In this document: piece by piece, positions 1-11,460 of the stretch
Numbering within the stretch: position 1 is the first letter of the stretch
Layout of the letters: the number at the start of each line of letters is the position of its first letter
Translations under genes and position numbers: made by a program
The notes under the pieces: generated by a model
What the model was told of the DNA's origin: nothing
The model's input: only the letters and a program-made list of their open reading frames with translations
Database searches by the model: none
From: Toxorhynchites rutilus septentrionalis
Taxonomy: Eukaryota > Arthropoda > Insecta > Diptera > Culicidae
Reading direction: 5' to 3'
Assembly: GCF_029784135.1 (NCBI RefSeq)
Contig: NC_073745.1
Span: 63,512,218 to 63,576,217, forward strand
DNA: 64,000 nt

Positions 1-35
1 TTCATTTCTTAATTTCTTCATTTATTTATTCATTT

Positions 36-240
36 GTGTCTTAAGTTAATATGTTCCTCCTTTTCCTGAAGAAAATAAGTCGCTCTTCTAAACTCGAGTT
101 GACTGCGAGTAATCGGTTACATTATTAACTTTAGAATTAAGGAAAAAAAAATATATATGCTAGTAACAATACAGTTAAGAGTTTGGCTCCTTTAAACTTA
201 TGTAAATAGCCTGTAAAAATAAAAGATGTAATAAAAAAAA
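36..240 (+). mobile_element. 5'-truncated LINE 3' end (I/LOA-like family, copy 1)
   Basis: This is the 3' untranslated end of a non-LTR retrotransposon. It shares ordered landmarks (CTAAACTCGAGT, GCGAGTAATCGGTTAC, GGCTCCTTTAAACTTA, GCCTGTAAAAATAAA) with 25397-25704 and, reversed, with the 3' part of the large LINE at 45084-50045. It ends in an A-rich tail at about 232-240. No coding sequence is left, as expected for a 5'-truncated copy. The left boundary is approximate, and no target duplication was recognised here. Confidence 0.75.
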
Positions 241-320
241 CGTTGAATGAGTGTTCGTGAAGCTCCGAAATAGTGAAATAGTTCGGTTGCAGTCGCTGAC
301 ACTGAGAGTTTCTTCCATTA

Positions 321-2358
321 AAAATATCAAAATATCAAAATTACAAAATTGCAAAATCCCAAAATTACAAAATTACAAATTTACAAATTTACAAATTTAC
401 AAATTTACAAATTTACAAATTTACAAATTTACAAATTTACAAATTTACAAATTTACAAATTTACAAATTTACAAATTTACAAATTTACAAATTTACAAAT
501 TTACAAATTTACAAATTTACAAATTTACAAATTTACAAATTTACAAATTTACAAATTTACAAATTTACAAATTTACAAATTTACAAATTTACAAATTTAC
601 AAATTTACAAATTTACAAATTTACAAATTTACAAATTTACAAATTTACAAATTTACAAATTTACAAATTTACAAATTTACAAATTTACAAATTTACAAAT
701 TTACAAATTTACAAATTTACAAATTTACAAATTTACAAATTTACAAATTTACAAATTTACAAATTTACAAATTTACAAATTTACAAATTTACAAATTTAC
801 AAATTTACAAATTTACAAATTTACAAATTTACAAATTTACAAATTTACAAATTTACAAATTTACAAATTTACAAATTTACAAATTTACAAATTTACAAAT
901 TTACAAATTTACAAATTTACAAATTTACAAATTTACAAATTTACAAATTTACAAATTTACAAATTTACAAATTTACAAATTTACAAATTTACAAATTTAC
1001 AAATTTACAAATTTACAAATTTACAAATTTACAAATTTACAAATTTACAAATTTACAAATTTACAAATTTACAAATTTACAAATTTACAAATTTACAAAT
1101 TTACAAATTTACAAATTTACAAATTTACAAATTTACAAATTTACAAATTTACAAATTTACAAATTTACAAATTTACAAATTTACAAATTTACAAATTTAC
1201 AAATTTACAAGTTTACAAATTTACAAATTTACAAATTTACAAATTTACAAATTTACAAATTTACAAATTTACAAATTTACAAATTTACAAATTTACAAAT
1301 TTACAAATTTACAAATTTACAAATTTACAAATTTACAAATTTACAAATTTACAAATTTACAAATTTACAAATTTACAAATTTACAAATTTACAAATTTAC
1401 AAATTTACAAATTTACAAATTTACAAATTTACAAATTTACAAATTTACAAATTTACAAATTTACAAATTTACAAATTTACAAATTTACAAATTTACAAAT
1501 TTACAAATTTACAAATTTACAAATTTACAAATTTACAAATTTACAAATTTACAAATTTACAAATTTACAAATTTACAAATTTAAAAATTTAAAAATTTAC
1601 AAATTTACAAATTTACAAATTTACAAATTTACAAATTTACAAATTTACAAATTTACAAATTTACAAATTTACAAATTTACAAATTTACAAATTTACAAAT
1701 TTACAAATTTACAAATTTACAAATTTACAAATTTACAAATTTACAAATTTACAAATTTACAAATTTACAAATTTACAAATTTACAAATTTACAAATTTAC
1801 AAATTTACAAATTTACAAATTTACAAATTTACAAATTTACAAATTTACAAATTTACAAATTTACAAATTTACAAATTTACAAATTTACAAATTTACAAAT
1901 TTACAAGTTTACAAATTTACAAATTTACAAATTTACAAATTTACAAATTTACAAATTTACAAATTTACAAATTTACAAATTTACAAATTTACAAATTTAC
2001 AAATTTACAAATTTACAAATTTACAAATTTACAAATTTACAAATTTACAAATTTACAAATTTACAAATTTACAAATTTACAAATTTACAAATTTACAAAT
2101 TTACAAATTTACAAATTTACAAATTTACAAATTTACAAATTTACAAATTTACAAATTTACAAATTTACAAATTTACAAATTTACAAATTTACAAATTTAC
2201 AAATTTACAAATTTACAAATTTACAAATTTACAAATTTACAAATTTACAAATTTACAAATTTACAAATTTACAAATTTACAAATTTACAAATTTACAAAT
2301 TTACAAATTTACAAATTTACAAATTTACAAATTTACAAATTTACAAATTTACAAAATC
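321..2358. repeat. 8-bp satellite, (TTTACAAA)n, about 250 copies
   Basis: About 2 kb of tandem TTTACAAA. From roughly 368 to 2355 it is almost perfect; I see single-base changes only at 1211, 1584, 1592 and 1907. The left 50 bp are the same 8-bp unit in decayed form (AAAATATC, AAAATTGC, AAAATCCC), so the array grew out of a degenerate edge. The unit has no stop on the plus strand and 8 is not a multiple of 3, so all three plus frames read the same KFTNLQIY octapeptide. The apparent 705- and 411-residue ORFs are therefore artefacts. The minus strand has a TAA stop in every three units. Confidence 0.97.
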
Positions 2359-2372
2359 AAATGGATAAAGCG

Positions 2373-2760
2373 TTTTGACGTAGGCTACGTCTTTCATTTG
2401 AATACTTGAAAGGGTGTTTGGAAAAGACAGCGTTACGTTCGGGGTGTGAGGCTTTGAACGGTAATATCTCTTTGCCGGCTGAACAGAGTGTCCGCTGTCG
2501 TGATGGGAGTTCGTTGAAGATCGACTGCATTCGATGAAATATAGAATATATCGCCGGTCCGATTGAGCTTCGAAAAGTTATCTCGATTACCATCTCAGGT
2601 TTCCCAAAGATAACTCTCTGTCGAGGCGATTAGATTTATACAAAAGCCTACGCTTGATGAATACTGGAACATATCGCCGAAATGATTGGTTTTAGATAAG
2701 TTTCCTCGGTTATTTTCCCAATTTCCCAAAGATAACACTCCGCCGTCACGATTGAAGTTA
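2373..2760 (+). repeat. Unpaired left end of the GACGTAG palindrome family, with a 122-bp tandem duplication
   Basis: TTTTGACGTAGGCTACGTCT begins at 2373; it has the left-end motif with one base missing. The following TTTCATTT...GCGTTACG module resembles the start of the 39588 element. From about 2490 to 2760 two diverged units of 122 bp lie in tandem, with TCGCCG at 2551 and 2673 and TTTCCCAAAGATAAC at 2600 and 2722. No partner right end follows before the next left end at 3850. Confidence 0.55.
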
Positions 2761-3849
2761 GATAAAAAGCACGCGCGATAAAAATAAAAGAATTGTCAGT
2801 TGAAATGTATCATGATAGAATTATCATTTTGTATGTTTTCAATAATAATCGGCATTAACGGATCATCTTCAGATTAGGATTAGGAACTTCGATATAACGT
2901 ACATTTTACCCCGATATAACGAACACAATTTCAATGGACGAATTTCATGCCAACTCGTCTTAAGAGTTGGCAGTGAAACGTTGTGGGTGTAAAGAGATTG
3001 GTCATTTGAGCAACTTTGCATACGTCAAATCCCAACAAAAATTAAACTACTTTTTGAAAAGGGCCAACTTCTTACAAAAAATTCTAATTCAAAAACTATA
3101 ATATCTCCAAAATTTCGGTCAAAGAATGAAATGTAGGAAACTGTTTGCATAAAAAAAACTACTAAGATTGTTTTTTAAATTACACTGAAAAATAAATTCA
3201 AAAATCTCCAAAAATTGCCAAAAGTAAAAGTGGCCTTCTTCGAATATATGGAAGATTTGTTGGTTCCTATGATTCTGAATTCTTCATTATGCTTCGATTT
3301 GCATGGACTATGCATATAATTTTTGTGTGGAATTTAAAAAAAAAATGTTTTTAGGAAAAGTGAATTTTAATTTTCAAAATATTTTTCAATGTATTTTTTC
3401 GTTTGCTATTTTTTCATGGAAGCTTGAATAATTTCCTATATTTCATTGTCTGACCAAAATTCTATAGATCTTACAGTTTTAAAGTTAGAATTTATTTGAA
3501 ATGCTAAGCTTTTTCAAGTTTTTTTTTCGAAAAAAATTACCTTAAAAATTTACTGCGAAGTTTTAGTTAGGGAATGAAATATAAGAAATAATTTAATCTT
3601 CCATAAAAACATACCAAAAAAATTTAAAAATTTAAACTCATTTTTCTAAAAAAAATTTTTTATTCTGAACGGGAATTATATGAATAGTCCATACAACTAC
3701 CAACAAGTCTCCCAAACATCGGAAAAAGGGCACTGTTACAGGGAAAAAGTTTTTTTTTAACAAGCAAGCGGTCATTTTATCTATCTACCCTCAATCAACA
3801 GGATGAAAGGAAAACTCATGAGAAAGGTTGGATTTATCTCCAAGTTGGA
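2761..3849. other. AT-rich interspersed repeat sequence, no gene seen
   Basis: Contains a GATATAACGTACATTTTACC stretch (about 2890-2915) found in related form at 37.9 kb. An AT-rich dispersed repeat at about 3000-3750 resembles material in the 25.3-26.0 kb element (GAATGAAATGTAGGAAA, TTTCCTATATTTCATT). No coding potential was recognised. Confidence 0.5.
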
Positions 3850-4594
3850 TTTTGACGTAGGACTACGTCTAACCGGAAGATATAGGGGGTGAAATGGAAA
3901 TCTAGGCACTGAACAAGTAGGAAAAAATGCAAGATTTGGAACGCTTATAACTCGAGCATTTCTCAATAGATCGCAAAGGTTTTTGCATCAATTGATAGGA
4001 AATATATCTACGCATCTATCATAACGAATAACATTTCATTTTTCTTGAGATAAATAATTGAATAATTGTGAAATATCAAGCATTGTCAAAATGCACTATG
4101 TGCCCATTTTTGATTGGTCCATTTTGTGCTCCTCAAATCGTACCGACCAAAACGGGCAACCAGAGCAGCAGCGAAATAGAATGAAGCACGATTGGAAAGG
4201 AAAAAGAAAAAAATGAACGAAACATTGGTCGCAGTCTCACACATGCGTAATTCTCGAGCCAGCCAGTCAGCTTAAAAATCCACGCTCCGCTGCCGTAACG
4301 ATCATTCTTTGTGTGGACACCGACTGGACAACATCGTTGCTGGACGAGCTGGACGGCGAGGGATCGAGTGCCTTTCTCAAGGCAAGAGGGCGGAGGTGGT
4401 AGCGCTGGAGTAGAGTAATAGAGTAGAGTAGAGTTTTCAAAGGGCCTTCCTCAAGGCTAGAGACGAATGAACTGCAAAAGTTTAAAGTCTCTATAATTCA
4501 AGACCTTCCTTCCTTCCGTAACTATCATTCTCATTCAAACCGTACACCACATCGGTTCGCATCACAACACATCAACAAACCAACCCAAGCAGCC

Positions 4595-4812
4595 ATGTCT
4601 GGACATGGTAAAGGAGGAAAAGTGAAGGGAAAGGCAAAATCCCGCTCGAACCGTGTTGATCTGGAGTTCCCCGCAAGGGTAGCTAGGCCGAGCGCGTTAG
4701 TACCAGTGCACCAGTCCACCTAGCCGGCGTTATATAGTTTCGGCCGCCGAAGTGATCGAGTTAGCTGGCAAAGCTGCTCGCGACGATAAGAAAACCCGCA
4801 TTCGAAACAGAA
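4595..4812 (+). pseudogene. Histone H2A pseudogene 1
   Basis: The ATG at 4595 opens MSGHGKGGKVKGKAKSRSNR, the N-terminal tail of histone H2A apart from Arg to His at residue 4. About 24 bp coding the VGRIHRLL segment are then missing, which also puts the rest out of register. The remainder is still recognisable as the KGNYAERVGAGAPVYLAA and LELA-NAARDNKKTRI segments, but with stops. Similarity fades after AAAACCCGCATT at about 4800. The lead-in has TATA-less AT sequence and CAACCCAAGCAGCC just before ATG. H2A packages DNA in nucleosomes; this copy cannot make it. Confidence 0.85.
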
Positions 4813-5038
4813 CACATTCGGTTTGGTGGACATCAAGACAACAGGCAGTTGCAGCGAGTGGCGAGTGGCAAACGCAATCGCAAAACGGCATCAGGTAGCA
4901 GAAGAAAAAAGTTTGTTCTTTATACAAACTGCTTTGGTGGCAAATCCAGAACAAGGCGGCATCGAGGGCGTTCGAAATGGTTTTTTTTCAAAACCACGAG
5001 TACTAAGTTTTCTAAATTGGAACCATTCCATAAAACAA

Positions 5039-5054
5039 GGCGCTTTTCAGGGCC
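5039..5054 (+). promoter_or_regulatory. Histone-mRNA-type 3' stem-loop (downstream of H2A pseudogene 1)
   Basis: GGCGCTTTTCAGGGCC has the six-base stem, TTTC loop and flanks of the conserved 3' stem-loop of replication-dependent histone mRNAs, with one stem mismatch. It lies about 230 bp after the H2A remnant. I saw no clear purine-rich downstream element. Confidence 0.65.
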
Positions 5055-5165
5055 ATTAAACCTTCCAAAAAAAGAGTTTAGGAAATACAGTTCAATGCTT
5101 TCTAAAACAATATCCAAAATAATAAAAAATCACAAATTGATTTTTTCATAATTTGTTTGTCAGGG

Positions 5166-5240
5166 TCAATAAGCTCAGAACAGCTACCAAATTCACATAC
5201 TCATCATATGTGAATTTGGTAGTTGTTCTGAGCTTATTGA
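5166..5240. repeat. Near-perfect 34-bp inverted repeat with a 7-nt loop
   Basis: Arms 5166-5199 and 5207-5240 are exact complements except at one position, which would be a G-U pair in RNA. The loop is CTCATCA. An arm reads TCAATAAGCTCAGAAC... and its partner ends ...GTTCTGAGCTTATTGA. Such a clean hairpin in decayed surroundings suggests a recent fold-back event or a structured small-RNA source. Confidence 0.9.
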
Positions 5241-5662
5241 TTTTCACCAATTCTTAAATTGCTTCTAGATTGAAAGTACAGTAATTTACACTTATCTCGA
5301 CATTTAGCTAATTGGACGGACCTTTAATGCGACATATTTAGTTGGACATTTTTGTAAACATAGAGTTCGGGGTCCAAATTATGACCCCACATTGAAAGTT
5401 GACACTGTACCACTGTCATCGCAAATGTTCAATTACAGGTTAAAATTACCTCCAATCCGATACTGAGTGGTGGTAATGCGACGTGCCATTGAATGTAATT
5501 TACTGTAAAATATGTCACAAGCTGGATGGGAAGAAATTTTCCAACTGTGAAAGCTGTGGCGAGTGGCAAATGCAATCGCTAAACAGAAAGGTTTAGCCGA
5601 ACAAGATGGGGATATCGAGTGATAACAAAACAATAAACTCTTTAGATTGAAGATAATTTTGT

Positions 5663-5678
5663 GATCCTGAAAAGGACC
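5663..5678 (-). promoter_or_regulatory. Histone-mRNA-type 3' stem-loop, minus strand
   Basis: Reads GGTCCTTTTCAGGATC on the minus strand, a six-base stem with one mismatch and the TTTC loop. It implies another histone gene remnant reading leftward within the same element. Confidence 0.55.
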
Positions 5679-5916
5679 CTTTTTAACCTGCATGTGAATC
5701 CAACGAGCGAACAAATCGTAATGAATGTATTTTTTTGCCATCGCTCCCTTCGTTCGCTCATTCGTTCGTCTCGTTGGACTCGCCCCTCTGGCTGAGTCCG
5801 CCGATTTGTCTCTATCCTGTGAGTGTGTACCGCTAGAGTATAAAACACGCGGACCCCAAAAAAATATCTTATTTTCTTTCAAACCGTAAACCCGTGTGGT
5901 TGTACGGCATCGGCAT

Positions 5917-6155
5917 CGTGGACGTAACAAAGGTGGACAAGTTAAGGGAAAGGCAAAGTCTCACTCGAACCGTGCAGGTCTCCAGTTCCCTGTTGGTCGC
6001 ATTCACTGATTGCTCCGCAAGGGTAACTAGGCCGAACGGGTTGGTCCCGGAGCACCAGTATACCTAACAGCGATTATAGAGTTTCGGCCGTCGGAGTGCT
6101 CGAGTTGGCTTGCAAAGCTGCTCACGACAATCAGAAAACCCGCATCAAGAACAGA
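5917..6155 (+). pseudogene. Histone H2A pseudogene 2
   Basis: A second, more complete H2A remnant. It retains [19 protein letters not shown], then a TGA, LLRKGN, a TAG, AERVGPGAPVYL.A and, after a one-base deletion, the ALPHA-C region. The initiator ATG has decayed to ATC. Unlike pseudogene 1 it keeps the VGRIHRLL block, so the two copies broke independently. Stops, frameshift and start loss make it non-functional. Downstream similarity to the sequence after pseudogene 1 (ACAGAGCAG / GGCAAACGC) shows that the two arose from a common cassette. Confidence 0.85.
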
Positions 6156-6385
6156 GCAGCTTCAGTTCGGCGCTCATCAAGGCAACAATTAGTTTCAGTG
6201 AGTGGCAAAGTGTTTCTCCGGCACGTCGCATTAAATGTAATTTACTGAACAACATGTCACAAGCTGGATGGGAAGAAATTTTCCAACTGTGAAAGCTGTG
6301 GCGAGTGACAAACGCAATAGCTAAACAGGAAGGTTTAACCGAACAACATGGGAATATCGAGTGATAACAAAAACACAACACCAAA

Positions 6386-6401
6386 GATTCTTTTCAGAAC
6401 C
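6386..6401 (+). promoter_or_regulatory. Histone-mRNA-type 3' stem-loop (downstream of H2A pseudogene 2)
   Basis: GATTCTTTTCAGAACC, a six-base stem with one mismatch around the TTTC loop and an ACCA-like start of the 3' flank. It sits about 230 bp after pseudogene 2, the same spacing as stem-loop 1 after pseudogene 1. Confidence 0.6.
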
Positions 6402-6648
6402 ATCAACATATTCATAAAGAGTAAACAGTAAACTAATCCATTTTTCAGGTAGATAGGAGAAGAAAATAAAACAATATATTTAAAATATATATTTAACAAA
6501 AGCTGTCCCCTTTGTATAGTCCTACGTCACTCCGGTTATGTCCCCGACATTACCCACCCGTCTTTTTTTTTTCATCGTTATTTACTAACTCTACCAAAAC
6601 AGCAACACAATAAATAATATAAGCTTTGTTCCTGAATTCCTCATTATG

Positions 6649-6714
6649 CTTCGATATGACGTAAAATTTGATACAACGCACAATTTTGAAAGTGAAATGT
6701 ACGTCATATCGAAG
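6649..6714. repeat. Short palindromic repeat with CTTCGATATGACGT ends
   Basis: CTTCGATATGACGT at 6649 is mirrored by ACGTCATATCGAAG ending at 6714, with a 38-bp centre. Related half sites (TACGTTATATCGAAG) occur near 17.9 and 38.0 kb. The surrounding 6550-6790 sequence recurs, reversed, at 17.86-18.0 kb (TGTTGCTGTTTTAGTAGAGTTA). Confidence 0.6.
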
Positions 6715-6783
6715 TTTTTCTGTACAATCAATAAATACGAAAATAAAATCCATTTTTTTTGCAAGTTCAATATGTAACATGTA

Positions 6784-8715
6784 AGGGGCTGTCCACTTAC
6801 CACGTGGACAGAAAAAGTGATTTTAGACACCCCCCTCCCGCTCCGTGGACAAGCGTGGACATTTTCTTTACCCCTCCCTCTGTTGTTCACGTGGACATTT
6901 CTTCTCTTCTTGGAAACGAAATTCGGGGAAAAATTGTGTTGCGTATAAATTTTATTTTAAATTAGTTTTTATTTTCTATTCTCTGTTTTTACTTGATAAA
7001 AATGTTAGCTTCATTAGTACCGCTATTACTCAATTTTTGAAGTTATTTGTATCATTGTTTAGTTAGAAACATCACTAGTGAATCTAGTCTCGGACATTTT
7101 CTGTCATAAATCAACGTAAGCTGGTTGAGCTGTTTCAGTTCGTAAGCTGGAATGTTTTTTAAGCTCCCGACTGAAATGGAGTATATAGTGTAGGATATAA
7201 TAACATTTATAAGACAGGCCATTTGAACTTTATTGTTTTGTTCAGGCGCTAAAGATTCAAAAAAAAAAAAAACAAAAAAATCCAGTGATTCATAAATAAA
7301 GAACCAGATGGAAAACTATCACTCCTTTCCAAAATTTAAATCGATTTTGCATGAATTACAACCAGTTTCTAATCCGTAACTCATTTTTAGTTCAATTCAC
7401 AAATTCTCGAATGGGTTTTGTTCTGGGAAGTCCCTAGTCCCTGAAGACCGTCCGGATTTCGTTAACTGGTGCCCAATTACCTATTAATTGTGGTTTGACG
7501 GTGGTTTTGACACAAAAACAAGAACAAATGATTCCGAAATATTTCGTTCTACTCCTGATTTTTCCATCTGGTTCTATAGTTATGAAACACTGGCGGTTTT
7601 GTTTTTTTTATGTTTCGCTCCTGAATAGAACAATCAAATTCAAATAGACAATCTTATAAACGCTCAAAATAATCTGTCCCCAATAGTTGATGCTGTTCAC
7701 TTAACTTTTTTTTAAAAAAATCTATCCTCGTCTAATTATCAATCTGCACTACAAAAATCTAATCTACCAATGATCTTTCTGTACAACTTCGTAAGTTTTG
7801 TAGGGTTATTCGAAATATTTTTGCCAATATTTAGGGGAAAATCAAAAGCATAATTTTTAGGATACACACTTATACGATTCTACACTTCGTTTCATAACTT
7901 TAGCACCACTCATTTTTTTTAGCTTTTAGAGATGCGAAAGATATCGGTCCAAATGATAAAATGGTATACAATGACTATTTTCGTTTATAAAATAAACTTT
8001 GTAACCTTCATTGTTTTGTAATCCTTCAAAAAAAAAACAAAGTATCGGTGTTTCATAACTTTAGATTCAGATGTAACTCCCCATTTAACATTATCACTCC
8101 TTCATAAAATTAACGAAGATAGTTAATGTTAACATTTCGATTCAACCGAGCTTTTCCTGATCGCTGAGAAATACAAAAACTTGAGTGGTTTTAACTTCTT
8201 GAAAGATTCACAGACCTTTTGTTTTCTCGTCAAAAAACTGTGCAGGATACTTTTTATGCCATCCCATGACTCGATTTTCTTGCCCTTTTTCCAATGGCAT
8301 CTGAAAACGGCAGATACAAATATGACTTTCTCCGGGTGAAGACCAGTTTTGCGGATAGCTGATTATGGCTCAATCCGCTTGCCTCAAAGATACACTCTAA
8401 AATACATTCTCAGAATACACATTACAGCAAAGAAGTTCAACTATATGAATAATGTAGATGTTCAGCACTATCAGACAGCTCAATCATTTTTGTCGATAAA
8501 TACGAATGAATTTATTGAAAATGCGGAATGCAGAAATATCCATATATTGTTGAACACAGATGTGAACCTTTTTTTTCAAAATATTCATTCAACGTGTCCA
8601 CGTGGATATTGTCTATACCCCCTCCCCCCTCACCGTGGACAAGCGTGGACATTTCCGTAACCCCTACCCCCCCCCCCCCCTAAAGTTGTCCACGTGGTAT
8701 ATGTAGACAGCCCCT
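6784..8715. mobile_element. Composite MITE-like element with AGGGGCTGTCCAC ends
   Basis: The left end AGGGGCTGTCCACTTACCAC and the right end (complement AGGGGCTGTCTACATATACC) are inverted. Just inside each end is a GTGGACAAGCGTGGACATTT block in the same orientation (near 6850 and 8635). So either one large element or two truncated 120-bp MITEs flank the centre. A run of 14 C lies at 8667-8680. The 6900-8590 interior is AT-rich with fragments such as GTGTTTCATAACTTTAGA that resemble Tc1-like ends, but no coding sequence was recognised. Confidence 0.5.
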
Positions 8716-8934
8716 AATAGGTGTCATTAATAGACCATTTCATTGGCTTCAATTTAATATGTCGATCATCTGAATCGGTCCAGTAGTTCAAAAGTTATGA
8801 ATTTAAAAAATATATATTTTTGGAGAAATGGGGAAAAACATGATTTTTCGGACCATCCTAAAATGGAAATGGGCACCCTTATGGAAAAAGAGCGCCGTGA
8901 AGAACGCCCACAAAAATAGTAAATAAGAAGCCCC

Positions 8935-9060
8935 AGCAGGGTTACCACACGTACAGATTTATCCGGAAAGGTACAGATTTTTTCGTTATTTTTGGTACAG
9001 AGTCTGGGCGGTACAGAGTACAGATTTTCGTCAAAAAGTACAGATTGGTACATTCGAACA
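8935..9060. repeat. GTACAGATTT-type short repeat cluster
   Basis: Five copies of GTACAGA(TT) occur between 8958 and 9048 behind a GCAGGGTTACCACACG lead that looks like a MITE end. The 95-residue minus ORF over it is a by-product of the repeat. Confidence 0.4.
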
Positions 9061-9409
9061 AAGCAACATTAAGGTACATAACGACTTTTTTATTTTCAGA
9101 AAAAATCTGTATCGAAAAGGTAGAGACGTTATTTCGTTATTCCATCTGAACATCCTTTTCCACTTTCGAACTAAAATCAAATTCGTTAGCGCCAACATCA
9201 AATGGACTAATAACGCTAAGCTAATTGTAGAACATATGGGAGTTCAATTTTCCAAATTTTCCAATTTTTTTCCGCTATATTGATCTACGGGAAGAGACGA
9301 ATACAACGAAATATGGATGACTCAAATTGGACCATTCCTTCCTCGGGTTTTGCACTTACCAACACATTTGGCCTTCCATTCTTATTTATAGATTTATACA
9401 GTTTTCACA

Positions 9410-9605
9410 ACTGAAAGAGGTAAGAAAATAACATTTTATATATGAAATTGCGCAGAATTAAATTTCTACAAAACTCATCGCAATTAAATATTTTTTAATC
9501 ATTACAACATTGTAATTTATGAAAAGAACTACAAATCTCATATAAACTCACATTGCAAAATTTAAAACCATCATCGAAGTGCCGCCTAGATGTAGATTTT
9601 TACGC
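9410..9605 (-). mobile_element. Partial reversed copy of the ATTGGCGATCTAACG MITE family
   Basis: Reversed, this matches 35955-36140 and 37275-37470. Shared parts are ACATCTAGGCGGCAC, TTTGCAATGTGAGTTTATATG and AATTTAATTCTGCGCAATTT. The terminal inverted repeat itself is not visible here, so the copy is truncated. Confidence 0.7.
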
Positions 9606-11460
9606 CCTTTTATTTGCAACATTTGAAGTGCTTTAGGAAAGATAAAACAAACATTTCAGATTGGATGCTAGTGAGTGTTCAGAGAAATCGGCTAAAATGG
9701 ATTACACCTAAACTTAGAAAACAATGAGCTCATACTACTATTGTAACGTTTGGGTCAGTTGAATGAAACATTCGTGAGAAAATGCAAAACAACATAATTT
9801 TTCTTCAGGACAACGCACACTTTTGAACAGCTCTAGGAAGCATCGATAAAATCAGTGCTTTATGTACTTTAAGAATTGTTGCAATAAAATATGTAGCAAC
9901 ATTCTCCTTAATTCTTTGCTCATTGTCAATTTTCATAAAAGCTGAACACTGTTTTTCATCAGAAATTCTTTGAACCCGTATATGAAGGGATGATTCACCT
10001 CAAGTGAACCGTCGGAATAATACATGTTGGAAAATAATTTCATCTTCAAATCATCGCACCCATCCCGAGAACCGGTGCTGCACCAATTGTGTTGTGCGAT
10101 TTGGCTCATCGCTACGAAACCAAACGTCCGGCGGTCGTCCCAAAAAGTAGGACCATGTAGAGGGGAACAAATTTTTCACACCATCAGAGCTTATCTACTT
10201 TCCACATGCCTCATTTCGCACAATGATTTATCTGCCGCTTGATATTTGTTTTCTCATTCGGCTTCGATGCGGTACGGTGTCGGTCTCTACCATTCCGCAA
10301 GGGCGAAATTCTTTCGCATCGTCCAACGGAACGTCATCTCGCTGGGTCCTCACGCTCCTTCATCGCCATCATCTCGCTTGAAATGATGGCATATAGAAAA
10401 TTTCTCGCCACGATCCGGTGCCGGTACCGAGGAAGCAATTGAATGTGAATTCGGGACGAGAGTAGCATTGTGTTTTGAAGTGCCTCTATGGTTACAAAAG
10501 TGGGTGGTGGAGGCGCGCGGTTGCCCATCTCCGATGACATGTTCAATGGAGACGCACGGTGTGGGCAACACTAATCGTATGCCAAAACACTTCCAACGCC
10601 AAATGGTAACGGATTAAGTATCTCTTGCTTAGACGTACCCACGAAATGTTTGAAATTCATCAGTCAGCACACGACTAGAGAGACGCGGGAGAGATAGTGA
10701 ATAATTAATATTACAGCGCGGCAAAACTGCAAACAAAACAGCGCAAACAGACGGACAGCTTAAGCTGCACTTCAGAGGAACCCTCATCCGTCCGTCACTT
10801 GGCGGTCACAATCAATCCAACAATCAGCCGAATGCATTTCAGCCGGCGACCAAGTTGCCATGAAAGTGATGCTGCCACAGCCAAGTCAGCCAACACCGCT
10901 GAATAAATGGATGAATTGAGGACTCGAAATTGAATCATTAAAGAGCGTTTTGTACGAAGGAGCGAAGCGAAATGCAATTTGCTTAGAAACCACTAGCCGA
11001 ATCGATTAAACATTTGAAACATAAGCCGGACTAATTAATTTGAATAATGGCTTTGGTTGATGTAAGGGGATGCCGCTTTTGATCGTTTTGCTGTTATTAT
11101 TGAAAGTGGCCGTCTCGCTCGTGTTGTGATGTGCCAATCACTCTGCGCTACTGTCATACTTGGTCGGTTGTTCGGTTGTTTAGATGCAAATTTCGAAATG
11201 TGCTGCGCGGATATCAGTTGAATTTCTCAGGCCACATATAGATTTTGAATCCAAGTGTTTGTGATGATTACGTCGTCTATATTCTAGAAGCGCTTCTTCA
11301 AATGGAAGAAAAATTGTACGCGTCTTTTGGACTTCTGGAGTGCTGTTACTCCACGAGGTCATTCGGTTCGACTCTATCCATATCTCAAAATGGTACCTGC
11401 TGGAATAAATTGAAATTCTCGAAATCGATAAGCCCTGGTAGCAACAAATGAAATTAATTC
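9606..11460. other. Apparently single-copy sequence, no exon recognised
   Basis: Base composition is more balanced than in the repeats, as in intronic or intergenic DNA of a host gene. ORFs near 10.0-10.5 and 11.2-11.5 kb are short, overlap on both strands and match nothing I know. I see no splice-framed coding block. Confidence 0.4.

Larger units (their letters stand above)
3850..6560 (+). mobile_element. Palindrome-ended element carrying histone H2A remnants (L2-R1 copy)
   Basis: The left end is TTTTGACGTAGGACTACGTC at 3850. The right end is TAGTCCTACGTCA at 6517-6529, followed by the conserved CGGTTATGTCCCCGAC tail. The left 250 bp are shared with the elements at 50584 and (reversed) 49478, including a reversed CCAAT-box-like TTTTGATTGG. 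Inside are two decayed H2A copies, several histone-type stem-loops, a perfect hairpin (5166-5240) and a direct duplication of about 160 bp (5475-5640 and 6218-6370, both with ATGTCACAAGCTGGATGGGA). No transposase is visible, so it would be non-autonomous. Exact ends and target duplication are not established. Confidence 0.6.

Noticed and set aside
251..2368. 705- and 411-residue ORFs of KFTNLQIY repeats
   Set aside because: They are translations of the 8-bp satellite, identical in all plus frames; no promoter, splice or domain evidence.
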